Shown: piece after piece, positions 32,701 to 40,919 of the stretch
How positions within the stretch are numbered: position 1 is the stretch's first letter
Layout of the letters: each line of letters opens with the position of its first letter
Source: Nematostella vectensis
Lineage: Eukaryota; Cnidaria; Anthozoa; Actiniaria; Edwardsiidae
Assembly (NCBI RefSeq): GCF_932526225.1
Contig: NC_064047.1
Location: forward strand, 7,997,501-8,061,500
Reading direction: 5' to 3'
DNA length: 64,000 bases
Position numbers and translations under genes: made by a program
Notes under the pieces: model-generated
Told to the model about the DNA's origin: nothing
Databases searched by the model: none
Seen by the model: the letters and a program-made list of their open reading frames with translations, nothing else

Positions 32701-35510
32701 CAACTTTGCTCGCTAATATCTAAATTTCATATCCTCTAATTTTTTTTTAAAATTTGGAATTTAGCTTTTGGTCAGAGGAACTCCTTGTATGCGGAATCTT
32801 GAGCTTATATATTAAGAATTGGAAAATTTCATGCCATTTTTTTCCTCTGTCAATCGTACATTCACTTTTGTTATCGAGATTTCTGTGCGTTTAGTGCGCT
32901 TTGATAAAATCTGATTTTAAGGTATAATGCCGTCTCCTGTCTCCTAAAGCCCTGTGCAAACCCCTCCAACAGTAGCCAAAGGATAAGCTGATAAATGTTG
33001 TGATTTTGATTGATTATTTTTTCAGTGTGAAGCGACCTACGCTAACAAGATATCGAAGATTCGTCAAGAGGCGGATGCCGCTGTACACGAGGTACACTGA
33101 AGGCTCACTACTGAACATTTTTTCGAGGCGAAAAGAGTTGAAACGTGAAACACACGAATGACATGAAAACCTCGATCAACATGGAAGAGCTGAAAGACAT
33201 ATTAGGCGAATGATTGCTATGTGTAAGCGAAATGGAGTAAATTCATGCGAATCATTTGTTACTCGCTTCAACTCCCTCGCTTACTCCCATATACGCCTAT
33301 TTCTAAAAAATGTCAGCGCTAACGGCAAATACCAAATGTCAAACGGCAGTTCTACCACAGAAAAGAGCTATACTAATTATTAATAAGAATAAAGGTGATA
33401 TTTAATTATAATGTCAAAAACATACGTTGATGACCTTTAATTGGAAGCACGGGTGGCCTAGTGTGTTAGCGCGTCGGCCTCTCACCGCTGTGGCCCAGGT
33501 TCGAATCCTGGCTCAAACTAGGGATTTTTCCGGGTTCCTGCCTTGAATCGAATTTGTCACAAGTGAGTTGAAGTTATTCTCCCGTGTTTCCAGTCTTCTC
33601 GGATAAGGACACTAAACCGGAGGTCCCGTCTCTTCAAGCTGCACTACATTAACCTGAACCGAAGGGACGTAAAAGAACCACTGGGGACGCAATAAACCCT
33701 CTGGCAGTGACCACCCCCAGTGACAGTGCTTACTAACCGAGGGCCATATGTTAGAAAACTGTATATTCGGTTAAATATGCTACCCTCGATAAACAAAGAT
33801 TACAAAGACAAAGATTACAATGGATTATGTATAAAAATATATTCCATGGTTAAATTTGTAGAGCTTCCATTGGCCGATCACCATTTGCCCTTTGAGCTAA
33901 TCCCTTAGGCATATATGTATTACTCAAAGCCTTGTATGACACAAATCATTCGTTTTTTACCAAAAACGGTAGCTGCGAAATTATGATATCAGTTAGTTGC
34001 AATAACTCTACTGAATCTGTATTCCAGACACTGTAAGGAAATATGACTCGGTGTAGAGTTTTAGAGTTTTATTTTTTAATCAGGCAAACGAGAACGCATT
34101 ACAAGCGAAGAAAGATCTCAACGATGTTTTACATCTTCAAAGTACCTACAGACTGACCTGGGTCCCAGATGAGGTGCGGATGGGGACGATTAATTCAATG
34201 CTGATAATATGATGATTTTTATTGTTACATAACGATTTTGATAAAGTTGATGATAATGGTGGTGATGATGATGATTATCAGGAAAATAAATAAACACAGT
34301 GTTGAAATGATATGTTAAAAGCCTATTAGTTTCGCTGACTTCTCTAACATTAGCCCTTAGTCAAAAGGGATTGTGATGATGATGATGATGATGATGGTAG
34401 AGTGGTTGTGATTGTGTTGTGGTGATTACGATGATGATGATGATGGTAATGATGATGATGATGATGATGATGGTGGTGATGATGATGATGATCATGGTAG
34501 AGTGGTTGTGATTGTATTGTGGTGATTACGCTAATTTGAACGATAATCATGGCGTCTTAAGCGCTTCTCATGACTTATGCCTGATGCAAACTAGTGACAA
34601 CGACATAATGACATAGGCGCGTGCACCCTTACGTTCATATGTTCAAGTGTGAATGGTTCGACATTTTGACAGAAGCCCAACATAACGACATGAACATAAC
34701 GACATCCGAGAAAAAACATGTTTTTTCTTTTATGTCATTATGTCCATGTCGTTATGTCGGGCTTAAAAGAATGCGCGCGCCCATGTTGTTATGTCGTTAT
34801 GTCGCTAGTGTACACTAGGCATTACCATTGATAATGTTTTGCAATATTTCTTAGCTTGTCGCCAACTGTTCAAATCCGAAGTGTCGTGCTCCATTTACAC
34901 AGGTAATAAATTACACGTGCTAGAAATGCTGCAAGTACAATGCAGTCCTCAAACAAGTCGCCGTCTATAACAGCAGTCTTACTATATAATCTTACTGCAT
35001 CGTCTTACTGCATCGTCTGACTACATAGTCTGACTACAGTCTGACTAAAGATTCCCTCCTACATAGTCATACTACATATCTCACATATACATTCGGCACG
35101 ATGACGTCATGTATTGTTTCAGACCCGTCGTCGCCATCACTGCCGGTGTTGCGGTCGGGTTTTCTGTCACAACTGCACCGACCAATCAGCAGAGTAAGTC
35201 AACTTGTTTTGTTATTATCGAACTTATCTGATTTACAGTAACACAGAAAGGTTTTTGCAGTTATAATACCTATGTCGCACGGAGGCAGTTATATGACTCG
35301 AAGTTGTTTTTCTCTTCTTTTTCCGCCAACACTCTGGTAATTTTAGTTCTACTAAAATACTGTTATAGTAAATATTTGAGTGTGAGGCTTAGAAATGTCT
35401 CTTATTGCAGGTTGTCCGTGTTTGGCTACAACCAGCCGGTGCGCATGTGCAACCCGTGTTACGCCCTCGTCGACGATATGTTCACATCGGAGACGGAAAA
35501 CAGCACGTAA
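14734..35510 (+). CDS. FYVE-like finger / ankyrin / coiled-coil / FYVE protein, 24 coding exons
   Basis: Exons: 14734-14764, 16437-16489, 18736-18797, 19264-19333, 20130-20220, 20604-20717, 21446-21502, 21828-21898, 22143-22175, 22524-22555, 22695-22743, 23094-23202, 23614-23661, 28495-28575, 29483-29619, 30206-30254, 30350-30468, 30840-30926, 32079-32141, 33026-33091, 34084-34173, 34855-34902, 35123-35193, 35411-35510. Every intron is GT-AG, all phases agree and the total is 1731 nt (576 aa plus stop). Order of domains: a cysteine-rich start and FYVE-like zinc finger (about residues 10-100), ankyrin repeats (about 135-260), a polar linker and charged coiled coil (about 290-500), and a canonical FYVE finger (about 505-570). 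The C-terminal finger has the WxxD and RRRHHCR elements that bind PI3P in known FYVE proteins, so an early-endosome role is likely (inference). I do not recognise an exact named ortholog; this differs from ANKFY1, which starts with BTB. Intron 13 (about 4.8 kb) contains a GPCR gene on the other strand. The first exon is the least certain. Confidence 0.87.
15897..16212. repeat. Tandem duplication of a 157-bp intron segment
   Basis: Two head-to-tail copies, starting 'ACGCAACGTTTTGCAAAAAG' at 15897 and 16054, differ at only a few positions. It lies in intron 1 of the FYVE-ankyrin gene. Confidence 0.9.
16437..20220 (+). CDS. Exons 2-5: N-terminal eight-cysteine FYVE-like zinc finger
   Basis: These four exons encode a CSDC motif, then the cysteine ladder C-x2-C (ACTKC), 18 residues, CRVC, four residues, CATC, ten residues and CTRC. 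That is the FYVE ligand order, but the basic patch is RSHCRVC rather than RRHHCRxCG and there is no WxxD. Zinc binding is therefore likely, while PI3P binding is doubtful. Exon 5 (20130-20220) is needed for the last CxxC and also restores phase 1 into exon 6, which argues strongly that it is real. It ends in a charged helix (RQKEEEID). Confidence 0.82.
16795..17842. mobile_element. Fold-back element with ~100-bp inverted ends
   Basis: The left arm (about 16795-16890: 'GAGGACCCAGGGCGTCGCAG', a G-rich run, 'GACGCCCTGGGCAAGCG') is the imperfect reverse complement of the right arm (about 17725-17842). The interior holds a 61-bp minisatellite (17068-17385) and a 'GGACCCGAAA.GATCC' repeat (17530-17665). 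There is no transposase. It sits in intron 2 of the FYVE-ankyrin gene. Confidence 0.65.
17068..17385. repeat. 61-bp minisatellite
   Basis: Five units of about 61 bp, each starting 'GTATCGGCTGATACGGGTAT', with near-identical sequence. The unit contains a short palindrome, TATCGGCTGATA. It lies inside the fold-back element. Confidence 0.92.
17914..17976 (+). ncRNA. Hammerhead ribozyme, second copy
   Basis: Same architecture as at 5018-5080: GGCAA/TTGCC and CCATG/CATGG in stem I, core CTGACGA (17934-17940), stem II GTCC-TAATAA-GGAC, GAAA (17955-17958), and triplet GTC with predicted cleavage after 17966. Homology between the two loci covers about 120 bp, from the T run at about 17887 to 'ATAGACTGTGCT' near 18002. 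The only differences within the ribozyme are in the unpaired bulge, which fits selection or recent copying. It lies in intron 2 of the FYVE-ankyrin gene, on the sense strand, so the host pre-mRNA would contain it. Confidence 0.85.
20604..23661 (+). CDS. Exons 6-13: ankyrin-repeat region
   Basis: Eight short exons encode a run of about three to four ankyrin repeats. Recognisable pieces are AKKGDHYAMITLLNAKADVN, NTPLFYAAEGGHLPCVALLM, GWTPLHALAWKG and AEQLIQMGADVF, with a capping helix ending LLQAAEVDVAIKHLQRM. The usual TPLHxAA and G-x-x-xVxxLL signatures are clear. Ankyrin repeats mediate protein binding; the partner is unknown. Repeat boundaries do not match exon boundaries. Exons 6 and 13 both run into minisatellites built from their own 3' ends. 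Confidence 0.85.
20657..21256. repeat. 75-bp minisatellite carrying exon 6 end and splice donor
   Basis: Eight tandem units start at 20657, 20732, 20807, 20882, 20957, 21031, 21105 and 21180 (two units lack one base). The first unit is the last 61 nt of exon 6 plus the first 14 nt of intron 6. Each later unit therefore repeats exon sequence ending 'GCTAAGAAAG|GTACATAAAG', that is, an intact 5' splice site. Reading past the first donor meets TAA at once, so use of a distal copy would truncate the protein. Confidence 0.95.
22780..23092. repeat. Degenerate ~40-bp repeat upstream of exon 12 acceptor
   Basis: Seven or so diverged copies of 'TGTAACGCAATCCCTTCTCAC' fill the end of intron 11. The last copy supplies the pyrimidine tract directly before the CAG acceptor at 23091-23093. 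No exon sequence is included. Confidence 0.75.
23650..23950. repeat. 17-bp minisatellite carrying exon 13 end and splice donor
   Basis: The junction 'TCATCAG|GTAACGC' of exon 13 is reiterated downstream as a roughly 17-bp unit (GTAACGCAACTCATCAG). It is near perfect for the first three copies, then diverged to about 23950. More than ten copies keep a 'AGGTAACG' donor-like core. Confidence 0.9.
24007..24236. mobile_element. hAT-like MITE, copy 1
   Basis: Ends CAGTGCTGAA (from 24007) and TTCAGCACTG (to 24233). The interior matches 31709-32005 ('GCAAGACTAGTTCCAGT', 'ATGGCGGCTTTTTACCGGCG', 'GCATGCGCATACG'). Flanks are only weakly repeated here (GCCATCAG and ACATCATC). The superfamily comes from the better-preserved second copy. 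Confidence 0.75.
24650..26801 (-). CDS. Class A GPCR, amine/adenosine-like, nested in a host intron
   Basis: Two exons: 26801-26401 (phase 2, donor GTTAGT) and 25187-24650 (acceptor ATCCCCAG), giving 312 aa. The intron splits the DR|F codon region at the end of TM3. Motifs: TM1 LLNILVI, TM2 NLALSDLAVG, DRFLAL (DRY variant) followed by LRYP in ICL2, TM4 with W, TM6 CWAP and TM7 NSALNPIIYCW, a canonical NPxxY. The short ICL3 and HTPAMLLLSN / LRYPVLIT pattern fit the amine/adenosine/melanocortin-type alpha group common in cnidarians. The ligand is not assignable. An alternative start Met lies at 26783, seven codons on. The whole gene lies antisense within intron 13 of the FYVE-ankyrin gene. Confidence 0.9.
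25732..25935 (+). mobile_element. tRNA-derived SINE, family 1
   Basis: The head resembles a tRNA with an A box (CAGCTCAGTGGTA, about 25739) and B box (GGTTCGAAC, 25782-25790). It is followed by a tail containing the core 'TCTCGGATAAGGACGTTTAG' near 25862. The arms do not form a full modern tRNA, so a SINE is preferred to a tRNA gene. It lies in the intron between the two GPCR exons. Confidence 0.75.
26066..26279. mobile_element. Mutator-like MITE with 9-bp TSD
   Basis: Ends TAGCCTCATCCGCAGGCA and TGCCTGCGGAGGAGGCTA are flanked by a perfect 9-bp direct repeat ACACTAACC (26057-26065 and 26280-26288). Nine-bp duplications are characteristic of Mutator-like transposons. The interior contains 'CACAGGAAACCCAA', shared with the element at 46096-46240. 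It lies within the GPCR intron. Confidence 0.88.
27385..27775. repeat. ~92-bp tandem repeat
   Basis: Four to five diverged units with 'AAACTAGTCAGGCCACAGTCAACAAAG', spaced 90-95 bp, in intron 13 just upstream of the nested GPCR start. Short ORFs across it are not convincing. Confidence 0.85.
28495..34173 (+). CDS. Exons 14-21: linker and coiled-coil region
   Basis: Exons 14-17 encode a polar, serine/proline-rich linker (for example TTPELKRSTKM, TPERLRREDK, FPPPNSSKLE). Exons 18-21 encode a charged helical stretch (EKLRLSESEKNDAEQ, VARLQQEIDKLKEKMEIA, IRQEADAAV, ENALQAKKDLNDV) that reads as coiled coil, possibly for dimerisation as in EEA1-type FYVE proteins. Exon 21 ends TWVPDE, supplying the WxxD motif of the following FYVE finger. 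Exon 14 is assigned the donor after TCT-G (28575), because only phase 1 keeps exon 15 open. Confidence 0.8.
28536..29145. repeat. 87-bp minisatellite carrying exon 14 end and splice donor
   Basis: About six units of 87 bp. The first covers the last ~40 nt of exon 14 (from 'CGGCATGTTAC') and 47 nt of intron 14. Later units repeat exon sequence plus the 'GGCTCTG|GTGGGT' donor, although one copy has GGGAGG and loses that GT. A sub-repeat 'GTATCTAGCCAATCACTGTACAC' is itself tandemly expanded at about 28950-29060. Confidence 0.93.
29838..30136. mobile_element. G-tract MITE, intact copy
   Basis: Left terminus CAGGCCCGAACCCAGG and right terminus CCTGGGTACGGGCCTG are near-perfect inverted repeats around 299 bp, with a G run next to the left end and a C run next to the right. 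The interior is shared with 4690-5262. A left-end fragment (GGGGCGTAGCCAGGATTTTT plus G run) also occurs at 10074-10105. It lies in intron 15. Confidence 0.78.
31709..32005. mobile_element. hAT-like MITE, copy 2, with 8-bp TSD
   Basis: Ends GACAGTGCTGAA and TTCAGCACTGTC are flanked by a perfect 8-bp direct repeat TTCCTCGT (31701-31708 and 32006-32013), the hallmark of hAT transposition. Relative to copy 1 it has about 70 bp of extra internal sequence. It lies about 75 bp upstream of exon 19. Confidence 0.85.
32340..32950. repeat. AT-rich dispersed repeat, copy 1
   Basis: Shares long blocks with 40920-41590, for example 'TTAGAAATATTTTATTTGCAGAGTTCAAT' wording and 'AGAAATTAAGCCAACTTTGCTCGCTAATAT'. 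No coding content is seen. Confidence 0.7.
33448..33722 (+). mobile_element. tRNA-derived SINE, family 2
   Basis: The head has an A-box-like region (GTGGCCTAGTGTGTTAGCGC) with a long variable arm and B box GGTTCGAATCC (33498-33508), resembling a serine/leucine-type tRNA. The body carries 'TCTCGGATAAGGACACTAAA' and 'GAGGTCCCGTCT' (33597-33631), the same core found in the SINE at 25732. The heads differ while the core is shared. It lies in intron 20. Confidence 0.78.
34371..34495. repeat. (GAT)n-rich microsatellite
   Basis: Interrupted GAT/GGT trinucleotides including two copies of 'GGTAGAGTGGTTGTGATTGT'. The histidine-rich minus-strand ORF is a by-product. Confidence 0.9.
34855..35510 (+). 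CDS. Exons 22-24: canonical C-terminal FYVE finger
   Basis: Ligand ladder: CSNPKC (four residues between the first pair instead of two), RRRHHCRCCG, VFCHNC, 18 residues and MCNPC. Together with WVPD at the end of exon 21 and the RM/VC-type closing motif, this has all the elements of a PI3P-binding FYVE domain. Such domains bring proteins to early endosomes. The reading frame ends at TAA 35508-35510, about eleven residues after the finger. Confidence 0.9.
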
Positions 35511-36410
35511 CGACACTTTGCGTGACATCTGGGGTCTAAATCAGACAGCGTGACAAAGCTAAACTAGCGTGACCTTACGTGACATCAAAGGACGAAATCA
35601 GACAGCCTAAGATAGCTAAACTAGCGTGACCTTATGTGACATCTGGGGTGGAAATCAGACTGCGTAACATAGATATACTGGCATTACTTTATGTGGCATG
35701 CGGGGGTCGAAATTAGACAGCGTGACATGGCTAAACTAGCGTGACCTTATGTGACATCCGGGGTCGAAATGTAACACGGAAGGCAGCATTGCGTGACACC
35801 TAGTGCACAACAATTGCAATCGTTGTTGCACTCCTCAAGACGACACGTTTAAACTTGAGCGAATCAGACAGCGTGACATGGCAATACTAGCTTGGCACTA
35901 TTGACATCCGGTGGTCCGAATGTAACACAGAATATTACGATTGTGTGACTACTAGTGCGCAAGTGGAATTTTTTCTTTTACTCTTGAAGACGGCGCATGT
36001 TCGTCGACCGAATCAGACAGCGTGACATAGCGATATATCGTGGAACTATTGATATCGGAGGCTCCGAATGTAACTCAGGATAGAAGGATTGTGTGACTTT
36101 CGGTGCGCAAGCAAAATCTCAGTTGCTCCCTTGAAGACGACACCCTTAAACTGTAACGAGTCAGACAGCGTGACATTTCGATACTAGCGTCACACATACG
36201 TCACATATAGTGTTGCCTTTGTTTGTAGCATTAAGTGTTGCGTGACGTGTAATTTAAAGCAGTGGTTCCAGCAACCTTATGTCCGAAGATCTAGCGCTGT
36301 CTTTCTTCGTACCTTTGCGGATCACCTGCAAAGAACCCATGGTGTGCGAGCATGCAAGCAACCCATTCGTCAATGATATGTCTGCCTTGAATCCAGAAAA
36401 CACATAGCGA
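35490..36410. repeat. Degenerate repeat array after the stop codon, ending in a decayed copy of exon 24
   Basis: Repeated blocks 'CAGACAGCGTGACAT', 'TAGCGTGACCTTATGTGACATC' and 'GTAACAC...TTGCGTGAC' (spacing about 60 to 150 bp) follow the stop codon. Their start resembles the exon end 'CACGTAACGACACTTTGCGTGACAT'. At about 36331-36408 there is a diverged copy of the last coding segment, ending NDM...NPENT and a stop where exon 24 has DDM...ETENST. It lacks the zinc ligands. Confidence 0.72.
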
Positions 36411-36419
36411 CGCTCTTAA

Positions 36420-36665
36420 AGCCTCATTGTCACCAGTTTACTTCCGGTCGATTACGTAACAATATCCGATGATTTTTAACGGAAAACGCGAAAAATATTT
36501 CAAAATATTAAAAGCAGTGTGTTTATTGGAAGTTTCTTTGAGGATGTGATTGATAATTTAGAGCGGATGGCCTGTTTAATATTTCGGATTTTAATAGAGT
36601 TTTTTGTCTTTTAACGGTTGAGGTTTCCGTCGGACCTCCGGAAGTAAACTGGTGACAATGCGGCT
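36420..36665. mobile_element. Complete TTAA-type (piggyBac-like) MITE
   Basis: Ends AGCCTCATTGTCACCAGTTT and its partner at 36640-36665 form about 28-bp TIRs containing ACTTCCGG/CCGGAAGT. The flanking duplication is TTAA (36416-36419 and 36666-36669). TTAA targeting with short TIRs is typical of piggyBac. The interior is non-coding. Confidence 0.88.
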
Positions 36666-37157
36666 TTAAGGGCCGTATTGGAAGGGAGGGTGGGGACGAT
36701 ACAGAGACGTAAAGAAAAGGGGGCACAGCCACGCCCCTGATCAATCATAGAGATATTTTTATATATATTGTGCCCTGGTGCACAATATACATCAGACAAA
36801 CAAAGATTGTTATAGCAGATTATCAGCCAAACAAGGAATCTCTGCAAGTTAGCAGTGAAAGACATTTAGGGGTGAAAGCTTTTTGTAATATTATATATAT
36901 ATATATATTTTTAATTGAGTCGTCGGTGATGATGTAAGAAGCAAGGGGAGAACGAAGTACTAGGACTATATGATATAGATATCCAAGAGCCAGGGAGACA
37001 GACCCTTCCAACGAGACCAAGTCAACATTTTACATACATATCTGAATGACTGATTGATAGAAGAGAAATGTGGAATATTATGAAATGAATGAAATATAAA
37101 TTGAGAGATGGACTGTTTTCATTCGCCTGAGCTATCCGAAGCAGCAGTGGGCTCTTA

Positions 37158-37420
37158 AGCCCCATCTACACTAACAATTTTTAGTTGACAACTATTTGTT
37201 GGCATCTACACTAACAATTTTTAGTTGACAACTATTTGTTGGCATCTACACTAACAATTTTTCATGTGTGACCATTTTTAATTGCCGAGAAAAAGCAAAC
37301 CTGCTAGCTTTTGAGCAACTATAATTGCCACACAAAAATGCCGACTTTGCTCCATCTACACTAGCAAATAGAAATTGTCACAAAAATTGTCAACTAAAAA
37401 TTGTTAGTGTAGATGGGGCT
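37158..37420. mobile_element. MITE with TTA target duplication (PIF/Harbinger-like)
   Basis: TIRs begin AGCCCCATCTACACTAACAA and are over 30 bp long, flanked by TTA at 37155-37157 and 37421-37423. The left end is locally duplicated in tandem (a 49-bp unit repeated). The three-base TWA-type duplication fits PIF/Harbinger. Confidence 0.8.
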
Positions 37421-38362
37421 TTAGAACGAGATTCATTCAGCTGTTTTTGTCGTAGCACGCACATGCCCATTAGTTTTTTAACCCAGTATGCTAGCAGAGA
37501 CTTGGTCCTTTCTTCTGTGCTACCGAGTCAAGCAATCTCTGTCAGCGCTCTTTTTTATCCGTCAAAGATCTTTCATGAATCCGAACTGAGAGAGCATTTC
37601 CACTTTAAAAGCACGAGCAGATTGAATGCTGATTTTAGTTTAAGAGCAGGTTTAGAATTACTCTTTTTATATCGATTTTTTTAAAGAAGATATAACGCCT
37701 TGAAGAGAAAGCCTCTATTCGCAGGCTCATCGAACCTGGCCTATTTACTGATAATAGAATTTGTGACGGGTCAGGGCCACCGTAGCAAGGGATTATGGGA
37801 TCGCAAGACAGTGGAACCTCGATATTGCGGTGCTTGATAGAACGATACCGACTTCAGGTACTGGCAACCATAAAATATATGAAGACAACCTCAATTTAAC
37901 AATATTCTCTATATAACGATACCGATCTTACGTCAGACGTACCATTGTCAGTGCAAATGGCCATTGACAAATGGCAGTTCTACGACCGAAATATGTTTGT
38001 TCCAAATTCAGAAAAATATAAATAAAACATACGGCTATCCATTTATATTAATTTATGATTAATATATGGTTCTGACATCGCTTGAGTTTATTTATCACAT
38101 TTATTTTTACAAATAATTGCTACCCATAAACACCTTTCGGTCGTAGAGCTGCTATTTGGCAATTCCCATTCGCCGTTCGCATTGACAACCTTCATTGAAA
38201 TAGGTGTACATAAAAACAATCTATTTAACGCTATTCTTGATAATATATAGATTTAGGCACTGCCTAAAAGCAGAGCCAGCGTACAATCTATTTTAGCAAT
38301 ATTATAATATATGTATGTATATATATATCTTGGTTTGTAGGGAAAAAAAACCCCGCGAACTA

Positions 38363-38420
38363 CCGTTTCATACCTACAAGTCTGTTTCGTGGTTGCCCAC
38401 TCATCAGGAGATTTATTAAG
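38363..38420 (-). ncRNA. Hammerhead-like motif of Penelope-element type
   Basis: On the minus strand: CTGATGAG (38407-38400), stem II GTGG-GCAA-CCAC, GAAA (38388-38385), a short ACA/TGT stem III, then GTA as cleavage triplet (38377-38375). Stem I pairs only weakly, with a mismatch next to U-G and U-A pairs, so activity is less certain than for the other two. Short-stem-III hammerheads followed by a GAAACGG stretch are seen in the terminal repeats of Penelope-like elements. No Penelope RT is visible nearby. Confidence 0.6.
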
Positions 38421-39697
38421 AATATATTACTACCATCACTTATATACTATCTATGTATAAAATTAACATAAAAATAGGGCGCGAAATTTGAATGGCTGTT
38501 ATGATGAAATTGAACAGTTCAACTGTTGCATAACAAGGCTTTGTTCCTGTGACGGCACGAAGACACTAGCTCGTTACGCTTGTTTAAAGTTGATAGCTTG
38601 GGTTGGCGGATAATGATAAGTTTTTCTTTGAGGCAGAGATTACATCTTTTGCTAGAGCTGTTGTAGGCGGAGTGAGATGACAGGATTTTCCATGAAATAA
38701 AGTGAAGTTGGGATTCACTTGAAAAAAAATTGGAGAACAGTAACAATAAGCTACGGAAGAATACTGAAGATATAAATGTTATGCTGCACAAAACCTAATA
38801 AACCTAAAATTAAAAATTGGTAATTAATTTAATTATGAAGTCTGTTCTTTAAGGGCTGATGAGCCAGAGGTTCAATGGCTTTTTTATAGGAAAAGCTGTA
38901 GAAAAAGAATAATATATATAAAGGGAAATGTGTAGCAGATCTTTTAAAAACCTGTAACCCCTTATGAACCTTTTTTTTTCTAGAATTAAACCAAAATTCA
39001 TTTGAAATTTCAAATGTTCTTCGAACTGACAAAGAAATAACAATATTTTCTGTTTACGGACAATCAATCGCACAATTACCACATGATTTTCCTATCCTTT
39101 TTATTGGATAATGGATAAACAAACTAGCTAAATTACTCGTTAGGAAAGGTTTAATAAAACTGGCTTCAACTGTTAATCTTATTGAGTGCTAGAAATATAT
39201 AAGTAAGATGTCAACACGAGTTTTTCATAGCTCTTACGAAGTTTTTAAATTGAAGTCTTACTTACATTCTTTTTCCAAACCCATCGTTTGTCCTTCCGTT
39301 CATCGTTTGTCCGTCCTTATATCATAAGAGCATTAAGATGTGTCGATTTTCTTTCTTGGTTTTAGCCACGACGATAATAATGCAAAAACTTTACCAACTC
39401 TCACGGTGTCCACCGCGAGTTATAAGAGCAAAAACGCGGGAAAAATTAGACGCAGGGTTCCCGTGAGTGTCAATACAAAAACAATAAAAACTAAATTATT
39501 GTAAGTTTTGCTGCACCTTTCGGTTTTTTATTAAGTATGTAGCATTCTCGGATAGTGCTAAAATATATTCTTGTATAATGATTTCACTGAGGTGACGTTT
39601 TACGAAATTATCACTAATTGTGCTGGCTCCACGGGCAGGCGGGCGACACCACAGGGTACCCGCGCGATGACCAAAAAAACTGAGTCGCATAGTCATA

Positions 39698-40532
39698 CAG
39701 TGGAACCTCTATATAACGGACACCCTCGTGACCGTGAAAAGTGTCCGTTATATAGAGGTGTCCGCTTGATGGAGGTCGACTTTTTCTCGATCAAATTCGA
39801 GAGTAAACACATTTTTTATTGACTTTAACTACCTTAGAGTGCATAACTAGCAGGCTCCGTACATTTTTTGCGCAATTTTCTTATTGCTTGAGACGCGATT
39901 GTCTACAGCATTTGGTGTACTGTATAACACCTGAAACAAAACAATGGCGAAGTGTACACGAAGTTACAAATCATGAAGTCAAAAGGTAGAGACTGCGATC
40001 CCTATTAAAAAAACAAAAAACTCTACCGTAGTTTGCTTCTTTTGGCCTGCTAATTGTAAAGAATACAGAATGTCATTTGCGCGAGCAAAATGAAGAGACA
40101 ACAACATGGCTGAAAGATAAATTACAGAAAGAAGTGTTTGAGGTTGCATAACACAAGAACCAAGCAGCATTAATGACCATTTTGTCATCACTTCGAGCTG
40201 TACAAGTCTCAGCGTATTTTGCTTACTTTTTGTAAAATAAAGTTTCTAAGCAAAGTGTATCGTTAATGGTTATGTCGTTTGGCCGGTTCCATGAAATTAT
40301 TATAAGAATTCTCGAAAAAGGTAACCACGGTGTCCGCTGAATAGAGGTAAAAAATACAGAGATTGTTTAAGACAGGACCGTGAAATGTGGCCGCGTCCGC
40401 TTAATAGAGGGGTCCGCTTAATGGAGGTATCACTTACTGAATTTAAGTGGCAAAAAAATCGGGACTTTGGATGGTGTCCGCTGAATAGAGGGTGTCCGCT
40501 TAATAGAGGTCCGTTATATAGAGGTTCCACTG
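39698..40532. mobile_element. 835-bp Tc1/mariner (pogo-like) non-autonomous element
   Basis: TIRs CAGTGGAACCTCTATATAAC (39698) and its reverse complement (to 40532) are flanked by TA on each side. Sub-terminal repeats of 'GTCCGCTTAATAGAGG' recur inside both ends. The interior shows no intact transposase. CAGTGGAACCTC termini with TA duplication fit the pogo branch. Confidence 0.82.
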
Positions 40533-40919
40533 TATACCATTTCGCTATACCTATGGGGCTCCGCGCGCGGCCTGCGGCCGCGCTGGCTCCGCTATAACGA
40601 TGCAGATTTTTGGTCCCTGCCTTACCATATTTATCGAGGTTCCTCTGTAATGATCAATAAAGGGCGTTGTGGTGTTTACTGCACACAGGAAGACCAGAGC
40701 TTATTGACATTATGTAGGATGTAAATACCAGTAATACCGCATATACCTTTCCTCTTAAACTACTCCAACTGATTTTATTAATTTGAAATGTTCCAAGTAT
40801 GGATTAAACTTGTTTAAAAATATTGTTAACTCTATGTGCACGTGGGCAAATGGAAGGCTTTTATCGCTGTACTTTTTACGTTGACCATGAGCTAGCCATG
40901 ACGACAGAGCAAAACGTTT

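Larger units (their letters stand above)
37809..40647. mobile_element. Possible outer pogo-like element or two solitary ends
   Basis: CAGTGGAACCTCGATATTG near 37809 faces 'TATCGAGGTTCCTCTG' ending near 40647. These resemble the termini of the inner element at 39698-40532. There is no TA duplication at both sides and no transposase inside, so the two ends may be independent. Confidence 0.35.

Noticed and set aside
34350-34550. Histidine-rich minus-strand ORF
   Set aside because: Translation of a (GAT)n microsatellite.
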